From Brachybacterium sp. P6-10-X1 (GTDB lineage: Bacteria; Actinomycetota; Actinomycetes; Actinomycetales; Dermabacteraceae), in NCBI RefSeq assembly GCF_001969445.1, contig NZ_CP017297.1, positions 3,596,001 through 3,660,000 of the forward strand: a stretch of DNA of 64,000 nt, in the 5' to 3' direction. This document shows, piece after piece, positions 8,345 through 17,547 of this stretch (the stretch's first letter is position 1; each line of letters starts with the position of its first letter). Under the pieces are notes generated by a model. That model saw only the letters and a list, made by a program, of their open reading frames with translations. It was not told the DNA's origin and made no database searches. The position numbers and the translations under genes are program-made.

Positions 8345-9493
8345 ATGCTGAACGTCGGCATCATCGGCGCCGGGAACATCTCCGACGCCCATCTCCGCGC
8401 CTACCTGGATGCCCCCGACGAGGTGCGCATCGTGGCTCTCGCCGATCTGACCCGTGAGCAGGCCGACGCGAAACGGGAGGCGTTCGGCCTGGCCGAGGCC
8501 CGCTCCTATGCGGATCTCGAGGAGATGTTCGCGGCCGAGGACCTCGATCTGGTCTCCGTCACGACGCCCCCGTCGGCGCACCGCCCCGTCGCCGTGCTGG
8601 CCCTGGAGGCCGGGGTCCACGTCATCGTCGAGAAGCCGATGGCGCCCTCGCTCGAGGACTGCGATGCCATGCTCGCCGCGCAGAGGCGCAGCGGGAAGCT
8701 GCTGTCGGTGATCGCGCAGAACCGCTTCCGTGACGAGATGATGACGCTCAAGGCGGTGCTGGAGTCGGGCAAGCTCGGGTCGATCTCCCACACCCGGATC
8801 GACTCGGCGTGGTGGCGAGGTCTGCCCTACTACGACCTGTGGTGGCGGGGCACGTGGGCCTCCGAGGGCGGAGGCTGCACCCTGAACCACGCGATCCACC
8901 ACATCGACCTCGCCCTGTGGCTGCTGGGCTCCCCGCAGGCGGTCGTGGCCATGATGACCAACGCCCAGCACCACAACGCCGAGGTCGAGGACCTCTCCGT
9001 CGCGATCCTGCAGTACGGGCGCGGCCTGGCCGAGCTGACCAGCTCGGTCGTCCACCACGGGCAGCAGCAGGAGATCGTGGTCCAGGGCGAACATGCCCGG
9101 GTCTCCCAGCCGTGGTCGGCGAGAGCGGAGACCGCTCAGCCCAACGGCTTCCCCACGGCCGCCGGCGACCCGGGCCTGATGGCAGAGCTCGACGCCGTCG
9201 CCGAGGCGCGGCCGCCTCTGGAGCACACCGGTCACGCCGGTCAGTTGCGCGACGTGATCGCCGCGATCCGGGACGGACGCGATCCGCTCATCACGGGGGA
9301 GGACGGCCGACGGGCCATCGAGCTGGTCACCGCGATCTACGCTGCCGCGATCGAGCGCCGCACCATCGACCTGCCGCTGCCGGCCGATGACCCGTACTAC
9401 CGCGCAGGCACGCTGGAGGCCCGAGCTCCGCACTTCTTCGAGAAGACCGCGTCTGTCGCGTCCCAGGAAGGCGGGATCACCGTCGGCGCTTGA
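8345..9493 (+). CDS. Gfo/Idh/MocA-family oxidoreductase
   Basis: 382-aa NAD(P)-dependent sugar or inositol-type dehydrogenase. The N-terminal Rossmann fold has GIIGAGNIS at residues 5-13 and the family-diagnostic E97-K-P (IVEKPMAP). The C-terminal alpha/beta domain carries GGGCTLNHAIHHIDLALWLLG, which holds the conserved His pair lining the active site. The start at 8345 is preceded by GAAAGG. It is the second gene of the LacI-controlled unit, so it presumably oxidises or epimerises the sugar taken up with the help of the binding protein. Candidate substrates include inositols, keto-sugars and amino-sugars; the sequence does not decide. Convergent with the lipoprotein gene at 9519. Confidence 0.92.
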   Translation: MLNVGIIGAGNISDAHLRAYLDAPDEVRIVALADLTREQADAKREAFGLAEARSYADLEEMFAAEDLDLVSVTTPPSAHRPVAVLALEAGVHVIVEKPMAPSLEDCDAMLAAQRRSGKLLSVIAQNRFRDEMMTLKAVLESGKLGSISHTRIDSAWWRGLPYYDLWWRGTWASEGGGCTLNHAIHHIDLALWLLGSPQAVVAMMTNAQHHNAEVEDLSVAILQYGRGLAELTSSVVHHGQQQEIVVQGEHARVSQPWSARAETAQPNGFPTAAGDPGLMAELDAVAEARPPLEHTGHAGQLRDVIAAIRDGRDPLITGEDGRRAIELVTAIYAAAIERRTIDLPLPADDPYYRAGTLEARAPHFFEKTASVASQEGGITVGA

Positions 9494-9518
9494 CGGTGCC
9501 CGTCGTGGAGGGCCCCGA

Positions 9519-9974
9519 TCACCGACCCTCGCGCCGCACCCCCACGTGCACGGTGGGCCGGTCCTGCTGCCCCACGACGACGACATAGGCGTGAGGGCCG
9601 TGGGTGCCGCTGGTGACGCGATCGCCCTTCTTCTGCACGCCCGTGCCGAGGCGCGTGGCGGGCTCCTCCTCGTCGTCGGCCTGGGCTCGGGAGGTGATGC
9701 CGCCCTCGAAGGCCGTGTCGATCCAGTCCTCGATCCTCGCCGCATCCCGGGTGAAGATGACGGTCTTGCTCCATTGCTCGTCACCCCGGATCGGGCCGGC
9801 GTCGAGCCGCACCGGGAAATCAGGGCGGGGCAGGTCCACGGCGGCGAGGATCTCCTCGGCGCTGCCCGGGATGCCGTCGTCGGAGCCCGTTCGGCGGATC
9901 GCGCCGCATCCGCTGGCGAGCAGGGCGAAGGCGGGGAGCGCGGAGGCACCGCGCAGGAATCGACGACGGTTCAC
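9519..9974 (-). CDS. hypothetical lipoprotein (151 aa)
   Basis: Unrecognised secreted lipoprotein. It begins NRRRFLRG, a twin-arginine-like motif, then a hydrophobic core and a lipobox LLASGC with the Cys near residue 23. The mature part is about 128 aa, acidic to neutral, with a central EDWIDTAFEGGI helix and a C-terminal beta-rich end (HAYVVVVGQQDRPTVHVGV). The start is GTG at 9974 with AAGGA 7 nt upstream. It stands alone between the oxidoreductase and the dipeptidase. The C-terminus reads like a small sensor or anchoring domain, but no family is recognised. Confidence 0.7.
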   Translation of the reverse strand: MNRRRFLRGASALPAFALLASGCGAIRRTGSDDGIPGSAEEILAAVDLPRPDFPVRLDAGPIRGDEQWSKTVIFTRDAARIEDWIDTAFEGGITSRAQADDEEEPATRLGTGVQKKGDRVTSGTHGPHAYVVVVGQQDRPTVHVGVRREGR

Positions 9975-10130
9975 GAGAGAGGATCCTTGGAGCTGTTGGG
10001 CACGGGCCGCGAGGCACGGGCTGCTGGGTGATGGGTGCTGGGCCGAGGCGAGTGTATGCGCCCCTCCTCCGCGGACCCCGAAGGCCCCGGTGATGCGGGG
10101 AGGAGCCGGGCGCGCGGGCTCACGCCGGGC

Positions 10131-11714
10131 TCATCCGTCGGAGCGGGAGAACCGGTTCGTCATCAGGTTGCTGGTCGTGTGCAGCACCGTCGCCAGCAGC
10201 TGGTCGGTCTCGGCGCGGATCTGCTCGGCGATGCGCGAGTTCGCTGCGGCCAGCAGTTCCGAGACGGGTCCGTCGGCACCTTCGTCGGTCGATGTCTCCT
10301 GCGACGGATGCTCGACGGACTCGTCGGCCGCGTGCACGGCCGCGTGTCCGAGGGCGAGGGTCTGCTGCTGGAAGCGTTCGATGAGCGGGATCGTCTCGGC
10401 GAAGTGCGCGTCGGCCAACGTCGCGACCAGGCGGGAGGCCCAGTAGAAGCTGTCCGTGCTCACCTGCCCCGTCGTGGTGCTCAGGTAGTGGGGCGTCTCC
10501 TCGACGTTCGTGAACATCGGGATCAGGGTGTTGAACGGGTTGGAGGCGAAGGCGATCCACTGCAGCGCCCGGGAGGATTCCGGGCGGTCGGGGCGGATCT
10601 GGAGGATCGCCAGCGCGTTGTGCCGGTTGATGCCGATCGGCCGGAAGGCCCGACGCTCGGCGTCCGTGCCCCGCGGGGAGTAGGGGTCAAACGGCGTGCC
10701 CTGATAGTGCGAGCTGAGCACGTCCTTGACGTCCTCGATCGTCAGCAGCCTCTCCGGCCGGCGGCTCCAGGGCAGGTCGTCGGAGTCGGGGCGGTGCTCG
10801 GGGCTCGGCCCGTCCCAGTCCTCGCCGGTGGGGTTCAGGGTGCGCTGCATGAACCAGGCGCGCGGGGTGTTGTAGACGTGGTCGTGGTCCGAGTGGGAGC
10901 CGAACGCCTCCCGGGGGTTGAAGGGGCTCGACCCCGGACCGTCGGCCGCGGACCCCACCGAGGCGAAGCCGGCCCCCGACGGGCGGTGCACCGTCAGATC
11001 CAGATGGTGGGTCCCGAGGAACGCGCGCAGATCGTCGCTGGCGAGGTGGTCGCGCCCCTCGCCCTCGGCGTCCTGCAGGTCGAAGGAATCGATGCCCAGC
11101 TGGTTCGGCATCGTCACGTAGTGATCCTCGGGCACGCGCCGGGCGATCCAGTGGTGCCCGCCCACGGTCTCCAGCCACCAGATGTCCTCGACGTCGCTGA
11201 ACGCGATGCCGTTCATCTCGTAGGTGCCGTGCTCGGCCAGCAGCGCCCCGAGGCGCTCGACTCCCTCTCTCGCGCTGCGGATGTAGGGCAGGACGAGGGT
11301 CAGCATGTCCTCCTCGCCGATCCCTCCGGGCTGCTCCGGTCGATGGTCCGGCGAGCCGGGCGTGCCGCGCCCGGGCACGAGCTCGACGAGTGGATCCGCC
11401 CCGAGCACGCGCGGGTTGCTGGTCAGCGTCTCGGTCGCGCTCATCGCGACGTTCGCGGCGTTGATCCCGGCCGAGCCCCAGATCCCCTCATCGGGCAGCG
11501 CATTGGGCACCGCGGTGTACCGCAGCGGGTTCCCGGGCAGCTCGATCCGCCGACGCCCGAGCACGCTCGTGTAGACGCGCGGCTGGTCCTCGGGGCGGAC
11601 GACCACGGCCCGTTTGGGGTCGAAGGACCCGTTCGAGGAGTCCTCGGTGCGGGCCACCAGCGGCGACCCGTCCGCGCTCGCGCGCCTGCCCACCAGAAGC
11701 GTCGTGCATCCCAC
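10131..11714 (-). CDS. C69-family dipeptidase
   Basis: 527-aa member of peptidase family C69 (PepD type), N-terminal-nucleophile hydrolases acting on dipeptides. The start MGCTTLLVG places the catalytic Cys at residue 3, followed by ARTEDS near residue 22 as in family members. Further family-like stretches are GIWGSAGINAANVAMSATE, EMNGIAFSDVEDIWWLE and the WIARRVPEDHYV region. The start is GTG at 11714 with GAGGAGG 7 nt upstream; a Cys almost at the terminus fits autocatalytic exposure. Length is normal for the family. No signal peptide is seen, so it is cytosolic. It appears monocistronic, and a metabolic role in peptide salvage is expected. Confidence 0.9.
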   Translation of the reverse strand: MGCTTLLVGRRASADGSPLVARTEDSSNGSFDPKRAVVVRPEDQPRVYTSVLGRRRIELPGNPLRYTAVPNALPDEGIWGSAGINAANVAMSATETLTSNPRVLGADPLVELVPGRGTPGSPDHRPEQPGGIGEEDMLTLVLPYIRSAREGVERLGALLAEHGTYEMNGIAFSDVEDIWWLETVGGHHWIARRVPEDHYVTMPNQLGIDSFDLQDAEGEGRDHLASDDLRAFLGTHHLDLTVHRPSGAGFASVGSAADGPGSSPFNPREAFGSHSDHDHVYNTPRAWFMQRTLNPTGEDWDGPSPEHRPDSDDLPWSRRPERLLTIEDVKDVLSSHYQGTPFDPYSPRGTDAERRAFRPIGINRHNALAILQIRPDRPESSRALQWIAFASNPFNTLIPMFTNVEETPHYLSTTTGQVSTDSFYWASRLVATLADAHFAETIPLIERFQQQTLALGHAAVHAADESVEHPSQETSTDEGADGPVSELLAAANSRIAEQIRAETDQLLATVLHTTSNLMTNRFSRSDG

Positions 11715-11876
11715 CTGAAGACCTCCTCGGTCCCTCGACGTGCCGGGGCGATCCCGGCGTGGGGGATCGTGTGCCCTGCCACGGTAGCCCTCGCGGGGGA
11801 GGGGCGGCGTGCCTCCGCGATCGGGGGTGCTGACACGGTCACGCGTGGCACCGGCGTCGGATTCGGTCGCGGCAGG

Positions 11877-12794
11877 TCAGGTGCCGGTGATGCCCGTGGT
11901 CGCGACGGATTTGATGATCTGACGTTGGAACAGCATGAACACCACGATCAGCGGGAGCGCGGCGAGCACGGCCTGAGCCATGCTCTGCGCATATTGGATG
12001 CCGTAGGCGCTGATCACGGTCTGCAGACCCGTCGGCAGCGTCATGAGGTTCGAGTCGTTGATGACGATGAACGGCCACAGGAAGTTGTTCCAGGCGCCGA
12101 TGAAGACGAAGATCGCCACCGCCCCGAGGATCGGCCGGGAGAGGGGGAGCACGATGGAGCGGAAGATCCGGAAGCGGCTCGCTCCGTCCACCAGCGCGGC
12201 CTCCTCCAGCTCGAAGGGGATCTGGTCGAAGAACTTCTTGAGGATGAACACCATCGGGGCCGCGACCACCTGCGGAAGGATGATGCCCCAATAGGTGTCC
12301 ACGAGGTTCAGCGTCAGCATCAGCTGGAACAGCGGGACGATCAGGATCTGCCCCGGGATCATGATCGAGGCGATGGTCATGGTGATCAGCATCGTGCGAC
12401 CGGTGAACCGAAGGCGTGACAGCGAGTATCCGGCCAGGGCCGAGATGGCGACCGTGATAACGGTGATCAGCGCCGAGGTCAGAAGGCTGTTCCACGCCCA
12501 TCGCGGCACCAGGCCCTCGCTGAGCACGTTGATGTAGGCCTGGAGCGTGAATCCGCTCTCGGGGATCAGCGTGATCGGCTGTGCGGCGGCTTCGGCCTCG
12601 GGCTTGAGCGAAGTCAGCACCGCCCACAGCACGGGCGTCAGCCAGGACACCGCCAGGATCGCGAGGATCACGAAGGCGACGATGCGGGCCGGGGTGGGAC
12701 GTCGTCCGCGCGGTCGGGGGACGGCTGCCGCGGGCACCCCGACCGCAGGCACCATCGTGGTCATGTCGGACGTGGTGGGATGTGCTGTGCTCAT
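11877..12794 (-). CDS. ABC sugar transporter permease, MalG-like
   Basis: 305-aa inner-membrane permease of carbohydrate ABC importers (BPD_transp_1). About six transmembrane helices are visible, starting with IVAFVILAILAVSWLTPVLW. The cytoplasmic EAA loop reads EEAALVDGASRFRIFRSIVL, the contact site for the ATPase. The start at 12794 overlaps the stop of the partner permease in an ATGA junction, so the two are translationally coupled; the much longer frame upstream is the overlapping partner gene read out of frame. It is the last gene of the operon GxGYxYP protein - binding protein - permease - permease. No ATPase gene is present; such systems often use a shared MsiK-like ATPase in actinobacteria. 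Confidence 0.93.
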   Translation of the reverse strand: MSTAHPTTSDMTTMVPAVGVPAAAVPRPRGRRPTPARIVAFVILAILAVSWLTPVLWAVLTSLKPEAEAAAQPITLIPESGFTLQAYINVLSEGLVPRWAWNSLLTSALITVITVAISALAGYSLSRLRFTGRTMLITMTIASIMIPGQILIVPLFQLMLTLNLVDTYWGIILPQVVAAPMVFILKKFFDQIPFELEEAALVDGASRFRIFRSIVLPLSRPILGAVAIFVFIGAWNNFLWPFIVINDSNLMTLPTGLQTVISAYGIQYAQSMAQAVLAALPLIVVFMLFQRQIIKSVATTGITGT

Positions 12795-13759
12795 GCCTTC
12801 ACACTCCGTCGGGACGAGATCACCACGTAGGCGATCGAGATCGTGATGATCAGGAAGAAGTAGATGTAGGAGATCGCCGAGGCGTAGCCCAGGCGGTATC
12901 CGGTGAAGCCGACCTCGTAGATGTAGAGCATGATCGGTCGGGTCGCGCCACCAGGCCCGCCACCGGTCATCTGGTAGATCTGATCGAAGACCTTCAGTGA
13001 GTTGAGCAGCTGCAGCACCAGCACCAGCACGGTGATGGGCGCCAGCTGAGGCAGGGTGATCGATGCGAACTTGCGCCAGCCACCGGCGCCGTCCAGCGCC
13101 GCCGCCTCGTACAGCTGCTGGGGAATGTTCTGCAGCGCCGCCAGGTACAGCAGGAAGTTGAAACCGATCGTCCACCACACGGTGGTGATGACCACCGAGA
13201 TCATGGCGGTGTTCGGGTCCTGCAGCCAGGCGGGGCCGGTGAGGCCGAACCACCCGAGGAACTCGTTGATCAGACCCAGTTGGGGGTTGTACATCCAGAT
13301 CCAGAACTGCGAGATCACGGTCGATGCCAGCAGGAACGGCATGAAGAACGACAGGCGCCAGAACCACTGGCCGGGCAGCCCCAGGTTCACCAGCACCGCC
13401 AGCCCCATGGCGATGACGACCAGCGGGATCGTCGACAGCACCGTGAACCATGCGGTGTTGCCCAGCGAGCTCCACACCTGACCGTCCGAGAGCGCCTCCG
13501 CCCAATTGTCCAGACCGATGAACTCGTCCTTGGTGCCGGCCAGGCTGACGCCGGTGAGGCTCATCCACAGCCCGTAGATCGTCGGCCAGATCAGGAACAG
13601 CCCGAAGGCGACCAGGAACGGCGCCATGTACGCCCAGCCGCGGATGTTCTCGGCGCGGTGGCGGCGCACGCGCGCCGGTGACGGATCCTCTCGCCGGTCA
13701 GGAGGGGAGGGTGCAGCGCTCGCACGCGTCGGGGCGGCAAGGCCATCGGTGGCGGTCAT
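12791..13759 (-). CDS. ABC sugar transporter permease, MalF-like
   Basis: 322-aa permease. A Pro/Arg-rich cytoplasmic N-terminus of about 40 residues precedes six transmembrane helices (first WAYMAPFLVAFGLFLIW). The EAA loop is YEAAALDGAGGWRKFASITL. The TGGGPGGATRPIMLYIYEVGF signature is typical of MalF/UgpA-like subunits. The start at 13759 has AAGGAGA 8 nt upstream. It sits 66 bp after the binding-protein gene and overlaps the second permease by 4 nt, forming the heterodimeric channel with it. Controlled with the rest of the operon from the ROK-regulated promoter near 17.5 kb. Confidence 0.93.
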   Translation of the reverse strand: MTATDGLAAPTRASAAPSPPDRREDPSPARVRRHRAENIRGWAYMAPFLVAFGLFLIWPTIYGLWMSLTGVSLAGTKDEFIGLDNWAEALSDGQVWSSLGNTAWFTVLSTIPLVVIAMGLAVLVNLGLPGQWFWRLSFFMPFLLASTVISQFWIWMYNPQLGLINEFLGWFGLTGPAWLQDPNTAMISVVITTVWWTIGFNFLLYLAALQNIPQQLYEAAALDGAGGWRKFASITLPQLAPITVLVLVLQLLNSLKVFDQIYQMTGGGPGGATRPIMLYIYEVGFTGYRLGYASAISYIYFFLIITISIAYVVISSRRSVKA

Positions 13760-13825
13760 CGGTCGTCTCCTTCGACGGGTGGGAGGTGCGCGAGCGGACC
13801 CCGTGGCGAGCGGGGTGGGCGCCGA

Positions 13826-15163
13826 TCACATCGGTGTCGGTTTCTGGAGCAGTGCGTCGATGCGGGCCACGAAGGCGTTCCACCCCTGTAGAGGATCGAT
13901 GCGGCGTGCCCAGACGTTCTGCATCTCATCGCCGAAGTAGTTGTGGAAGTCCGCGCCCGAGCCGGTGAACCATGCCTGCGGGTCGTAGACGAGGTGATCG
14001 ATCGCGTCGGCGTAATGGGACTGCGGTTCGAGCTGGGCGTACGCCGGATCCTCGATCACCGGCGTAAAGGCGGGGATGTGCCCGGCCCCCGCCCAGTCGA
14101 TGGAATGTTTCAGCAGGTGGGCGACCACGGCGTGCACGGTGCGGCGGCGCTGCTCATCCGGGTTCGACTGGTGGGGCAGGACGAACGTGTGCGAATCCGC
14201 GTAGGCGGTCGGCTCGCCGAACACCCCGGGGATCATGGTCATGTCGAAGGGGACCCCCGAGTCGCGGAAGCTGCCGATCTCCCACACGCCGCCGAAGTAG
14301 CCGCCGGAGGACCCAGTCCCGAACTCGGACACGGCCGTGCCGACGTCGTGGCCGGGATTGCCGACCTCTCCGTCGATCAGGGACAGGATCCACTCGATCG
14401 CCGCGACAGCGATGTCCTCCTGGTACTCCATCCGCCCGCCGACGGGCAGATCGATCGTGCCGCCCATCTGGCTGTAGTAGGTGGAGAACATGCGCCATTG
14501 GTTCACGCCGTCGCCGAGATAGCCCCACGACAGGCCGTACCCGCTCGAGGATTGGGCGCCGAGCTCCAAGGCCATCGCCCGGAACTCCTCGGGGGTGCTC
14601 ACCGGCATCAGCAGACCGCTGCTATCGAGCACGCCCGCGGCCTTCGCGATCTCGGTGTTGTAGAACAGGACGAAGGGGTGGGAGTCCAGCGCGACGGCCA
14701 CGAGGTCACCGCCGACCTCCATCTTCTCCCAGATGCGAGCGGGGAACTGCTCCTGCGTCACACCGAGTTCGGCCAGCAGGTCGAGGTCCCACGGGTCCAG
14801 CAATCCGCCCTGGGCGTGGGCGGTCACGCGCGAGGCGTGCATGACGGCGAAGTCCGGGGCGCGGCCGCCGGCCGAAGCCATGGCCAGCTTCGTGTAATAC
14901 GGAGCGCCGGCGGCCAGGACGGTCTGTGTGACCTCGGCCGCGCCGCCGGTGGCCATGTAGCCCTCGAGCAGTTCTCCCATGGTCTCGCCGTCCGGTCCGG
15001 ACATCGGGTGCCAGAAGGCGATGTCGTCGGAGGCGCGGGCGTCGGCACCGGCGCAGCTCGACAGGGCGCCGAGACCAGCCAGGGCGCCGAGCCCACCGGC
15101 GCCCTGGAGCAGGCGACGACGGCCGAGCGCGGTCGACGGGGAGGGAGCAGGTACGTGCCTCAT
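13826..15163 (-). CDS. ABC sugar transporter substrate-binding lipoprotein, family 1
   Basis: 445-aa SBP_bac_1 protein with LGRRRLLQGAGG (twin-arginine-like), a hydrophobic core and a lipobox LSSC. The mature domain starts IAFWHPMSGPDGETM, typical of UgpB-like sugar binders, and includes VALDSHPFVLFYNTEI. The ATG at 15163 is preferred over the GTG at 15172 because AGAGG lies 8 nt before it. It lies 150 bp downstream of the GxGYxYP gene and 66 bp upstream of the two permeases. It captures the sugar for this importer. Given the neighbour, the ligand may be an oligosaccharide released by, or further processed by, the GxGYxYP protein; this is inference. Confidence 0.93.
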   Translation of the reverse strand: MRHVPAPSPSTALGRRRLLQGAGGLGALAGLGALSSCAGADARASDDIAFWHPMSGPDGETMGELLEGYMATGGAAEVTQTVLAAGAPYYTKLAMASAGGRAPDFAVMHASRVTAHAQGGLLDPWDLDLLAELGVTQEQFPARIWEKMEVGGDLVAVALDSHPFVLFYNTEIAKAAGVLDSSGLLMPVSTPEEFRAMALELGAQSSSGYGLSWGYLGDGVNQWRMFSTYYSQMGGTIDLPVGGRMEYQEDIAVAAIEWILSLIDGEVGNPGHDVGTAVSEFGTGSSGGYFGGVWEIGSFRDSGVPFDMTMIPGVFGEPTAYADSHTFVLPHQSNPDEQRRRTVHAVVAHLLKHSIDWAGAGHIPAFTPVIEDPAYAQLEPQSHYADAIDHLVYDPQAWFTGSGADFHNYFGDEMQNVWARRIDPLQGWNAFVARIDALLQKPTPM

Positions 15164-15312
15164 GCGGTCCACCTCTTCGGAGCGGGGACTATCGGCTCGG
15201 CGACCGCGTTGCAGCGCCGTCCGACGTCTCGGGGTCGTTCATGCCGGGTCGGCGTCGAGCACCGGGCCGCGCCGCCTCTGCGCCGTCCTGTGGTGTGATG
15301 CGGGAACATGGA

Positions 15313-17340
15313 TCAGGCGGTGCGGGCGAAGAGGTCGAAGAACTCGTCGGCGAGCAGGACCTCGATGCCCTCCGGCAGGCTCTCGACGAGGGTGACGACA
15401 TCGCTCGGAGTCCAGCTCCAGGCGTTGATCAATCCGGAGATGAACAGGGGCCCGTCCGTGTCGTCCGCCTCGATCTTCGCGAGCAGCTCGTCGCGATAGA
15501 TCTCGACCCCGCCGGGCGGGTAGAAGTTGCCGATCAGCGGCACGGCGGCGCCGGGCTGGGAGATGTCGCCCATCTCGTCGGTCTGGAGGATGCCGCGCAG
15601 GTCGACGTCGGCGGCATATTCCTCGAGCACCCAGGTGGGCAGGGGAGGCGGGGCGCTGCCGGGCTCGGGCGTGCTGTAGGCGAAGATGAGATCGAGCCCG
15701 GTCCGCGACATGTAGCCGCCCGAGAGTTGGGTATAGACGCCGAACCGGTCCTCCGGCCACGAATCGCCGTAGGTGTAGCCGGCCCCCGACGGTCCGCAGA
15801 TCAGCAGGTCGTTCTCGCCGGCGGTGCGCTGGAAGTGATGCAGAACGGCGGGGCCGATGTCTTCGAGCAGCGGCGAGACGGTCCAGTTCATCGGCACCTG
15901 GCCACGGGCCGGGTCGTCCCACAGCTCGCGCATGTGGCGCTGGCAGTACTGGATGTTGTCGCCCTCGCCGAAGGTCAGCGTGAGATACGTGCGGTTCTCG
16001 GGCGTGCGGGTCACGGGCGGTGCGGGACGTGCCCTGGTGGAAGCTCGCAGCGCCGAGAGGATGGTCGCATTCATGTAGAAATCCGCGGCGACGACGATCA
16101 CCCCCGCTCGGCTGCACAGCTCGACCCCGGACCACTCCCCGGCGACGTCGTCGGAGAACCATCCCGCGTACACCGTGCCCGGCTCGACCTGCGTGAGCAG
16201 ATCCTCGAACTGCGAGCCGCTCTCACCCGACGGTGGCAGCCAACTGACCAGTGCGGTGGTCGCGATGGGGAAGTCGCGGAAGGAGGAGAAGGGCTCCACG
16301 CGCGTGGGGGCCTGGTCGGTCGCGGAGACCACGAACTGGTTCTCCATCTCGATCGCGATGTTCAGGCTCGAGGCTTCGGCGGGCACCTCGAAGCGGTAGA
16401 CGAAGTAATTCCCGCCATCGGCGAACCGCATTCCCTCCTTGGTCTGGGAGGTGGTCCCGTCGAACAGGTACGGCGCCTCGTCGTCGGTGCCGGGGGTGAA
16501 GGAAGCGGCGACCTCGTCGTCGACCCTCAGCTCGACGGAGTACACGCCGGGGCCCCAGCCGTCATCGGTGAAGGCATCGGAGAACCGCACGTAGAGCTCG
16601 TCCGGTCCGAGCTGGTCGGAGAGGTCGATGGAGTACATGTCGTGGTTGGAGGAGTCCGTGACGCGCTCGTCCTCGCGGAGCACCTCGGTCCACGCGACGT
16701 CGTCGACCTCGACGTTGTGCGTTGGCGGCAGGCCGACCAGGATCTCGTCGGTGCACTGCGGCCAGAGATGGGCCATCGCCCATTCGTGGACCGCCGCGGG
16801 ATCATCGGCGAACCGGCCGCGCAGGTCCTCGAGAACTGGGAGGCCGTACTGCTCCGCCTGCGCGGCGGTCGCCACGACTCCACCGCGCAGGCCCGCGATC
16901 GTGGTGGCGAGGTTGATCGTGTGCGGGGAATCCATGTCGTAGAGCACGGCTCCGCCGATCCTGTCGCGATAGCGCTCGATCAGATTCCACGGATCCTCCT
17001 CGCGCCGCGCGCGGACCGGCAGGTCGGGAATCCATGTCTCATCGACCGGATCGGCGATCAGGTAGATCTCGGGGCGCTCGCGATTGACCAGGCCCTGCAG
17101 GCTGACCAGCAGGAGGCGGTCGAACCCGTCGAGTTCGGCCATGTCGGCGACGCGCACCGCGCCGGAGGCGTGGAAGGTGGGGAACACGCGACCTTTCTCC
17201 CAGCGCACGGCCCTGCCTGGTGGTGGGCCGTCAGCAGCTGCGGGGGCGGCGAGGCCGAGCGAGAGGGCGGCCGCCCCGAGAAGCGTCCGGCGAGAAGGGG
17301 AGGGGAGCAGGTGCAGCGGGCCGTGCCGGTCGGACGTCAT
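15313..17340 (-). CDS. secreted GxGYxYP-domain protein, putative glycoside hydrolase
   Basis: 675-aa exported protein of the GxGYxYP family, which has been proposed but not firmly shown to contain glycoside hydrolases. The family-naming motif is seen as G-x-G-Y-x-Y in GPSGAGYTYGDSWP, starting at about residue 516. The N-terminus (SRRTLLGAAALSLGLAAPAAA) is a Tat-like signal peptide with an AxA cleavage site. A beta-rich insertion at about residues 215-335 (YSVELRVDDEVAASF to YRFEVPAEASSLNIAIE) looks like a carbohydrate-binding-type sandwich. The start at 17340 has AAGGAG 6 nt before it. It is the first gene of the ABC operon, transcribed from the promoter at 17489-17518. It may cleave or bind the glycan that the importer takes up. 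Confidence 0.85.
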   Translation of the reverse strand: MTSDRHGPLHLLPSPSRRTLLGAAALSLGLAAPAAADGPPPGRAVRWEKGRVFPTFHASGAVRVADMAELDGFDRLLLVSLQGLVNRERPEIYLIADPVDETWIPDLPVRARREEDPWNLIERYRDRIGGAVLYDMDSPHTINLATTIAGLRGGVVATAAQAEQYGLPVLEDLRGRFADDPAAVHEWAMAHLWPQCTDEILVGLPPTHNVEVDDVAWTEVLREDERVTDSSNHDMYSIDLSDQLGPDELYVRFSDAFTDDGWGPGVYSVELRVDDEVAASFTPGTDDEAPYLFDGTTSQTKEGMRFADGGNYFVYRFEVPAEASSLNIAIEMENQFVVSATDQAPTRVEPFSSFRDFPIATTALVSWLPPSGESGSQFEDLLTQVEPGTVYAGWFSDDVAGEWSGVELCSRAGVIVVAADFYMNATILSALRASTRARPAPPVTRTPENRTYLTLTFGEGDNIQYCQRHMRELWDDPARGQVPMNWTVSPLLEDIGPAVLHHFQRTAGENDLLICGPSGAGYTYGDSWPEDRFGVYTQLSGGYMSRTGLDLIFAYSTPEPGSAPPPLPTWVLEEYAADVDLRGILQTDEMGDISQPGAAVPLIGNFYPPGGVEIYRDELLAKIEADDTDGPLFISGLINAWSWTPSDVVTLVESLPEGIEVLLADEFFDLFARTA

Positions 17341-17482
17341 CGTCGACTCCTTGATCGGGCGAGTGGCTTGCGGATCGGTTCAGAGGCGTGCGGGCCACAG
17401 GACGCACCGCGCGGCGTCGCCGTGCGCGGCAACGCTGGTTCGGTGGCAATGCTGATTCGGCGGCGATGCCTCGTCCATGACG

Positions 17483-17518
17483 TGACGTACGTTATGCAAT
17501 CCATTTGATGGATGTCAA
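17483..17518 (-). promoter_or_regulatory. bidirectional control region of the GxGYxYP-ABC operon and ROK gene
   Basis: On the minus strand TTGACA (17513-17518) and TAACGT (17489-17494) are 18 bp apart and point at the ABC operon. A perfect inverted repeat ATCCAT-TTG-ATGGAT (17499-17513) fills that spacer, and a near-palindrome around ACGTACGT (17483-17494) covers the -10. Both are candidate ROK binding sites. Confidence 0.6.
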
Positions 17519-17534
17519 CGGTCGGCGCGGGCGC

Positions 17535-17540
17535 TAGTGT
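17535..17540 (+). promoter_or_regulatory. -10 box of the leaderless ROK gene
   Basis: TAGTGT ends 7 nt before the ATG at 17548, so transcription should begin at or next to the start codon. This decides the start of the ROK gene against the ATG at 17512. Confidence 0.6.
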
Positions 17541-17547
17541 TCGGCTC

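Noticed and set aside
12795..13568. Long open frame extending the MalG-like permease gene upstream to 563 aa
   Set aside because: The extension overlaps the MalF-like permease gene in another frame and lacks any permease-like sequence; the ATGA junction at 12791-12794 fixes the start.
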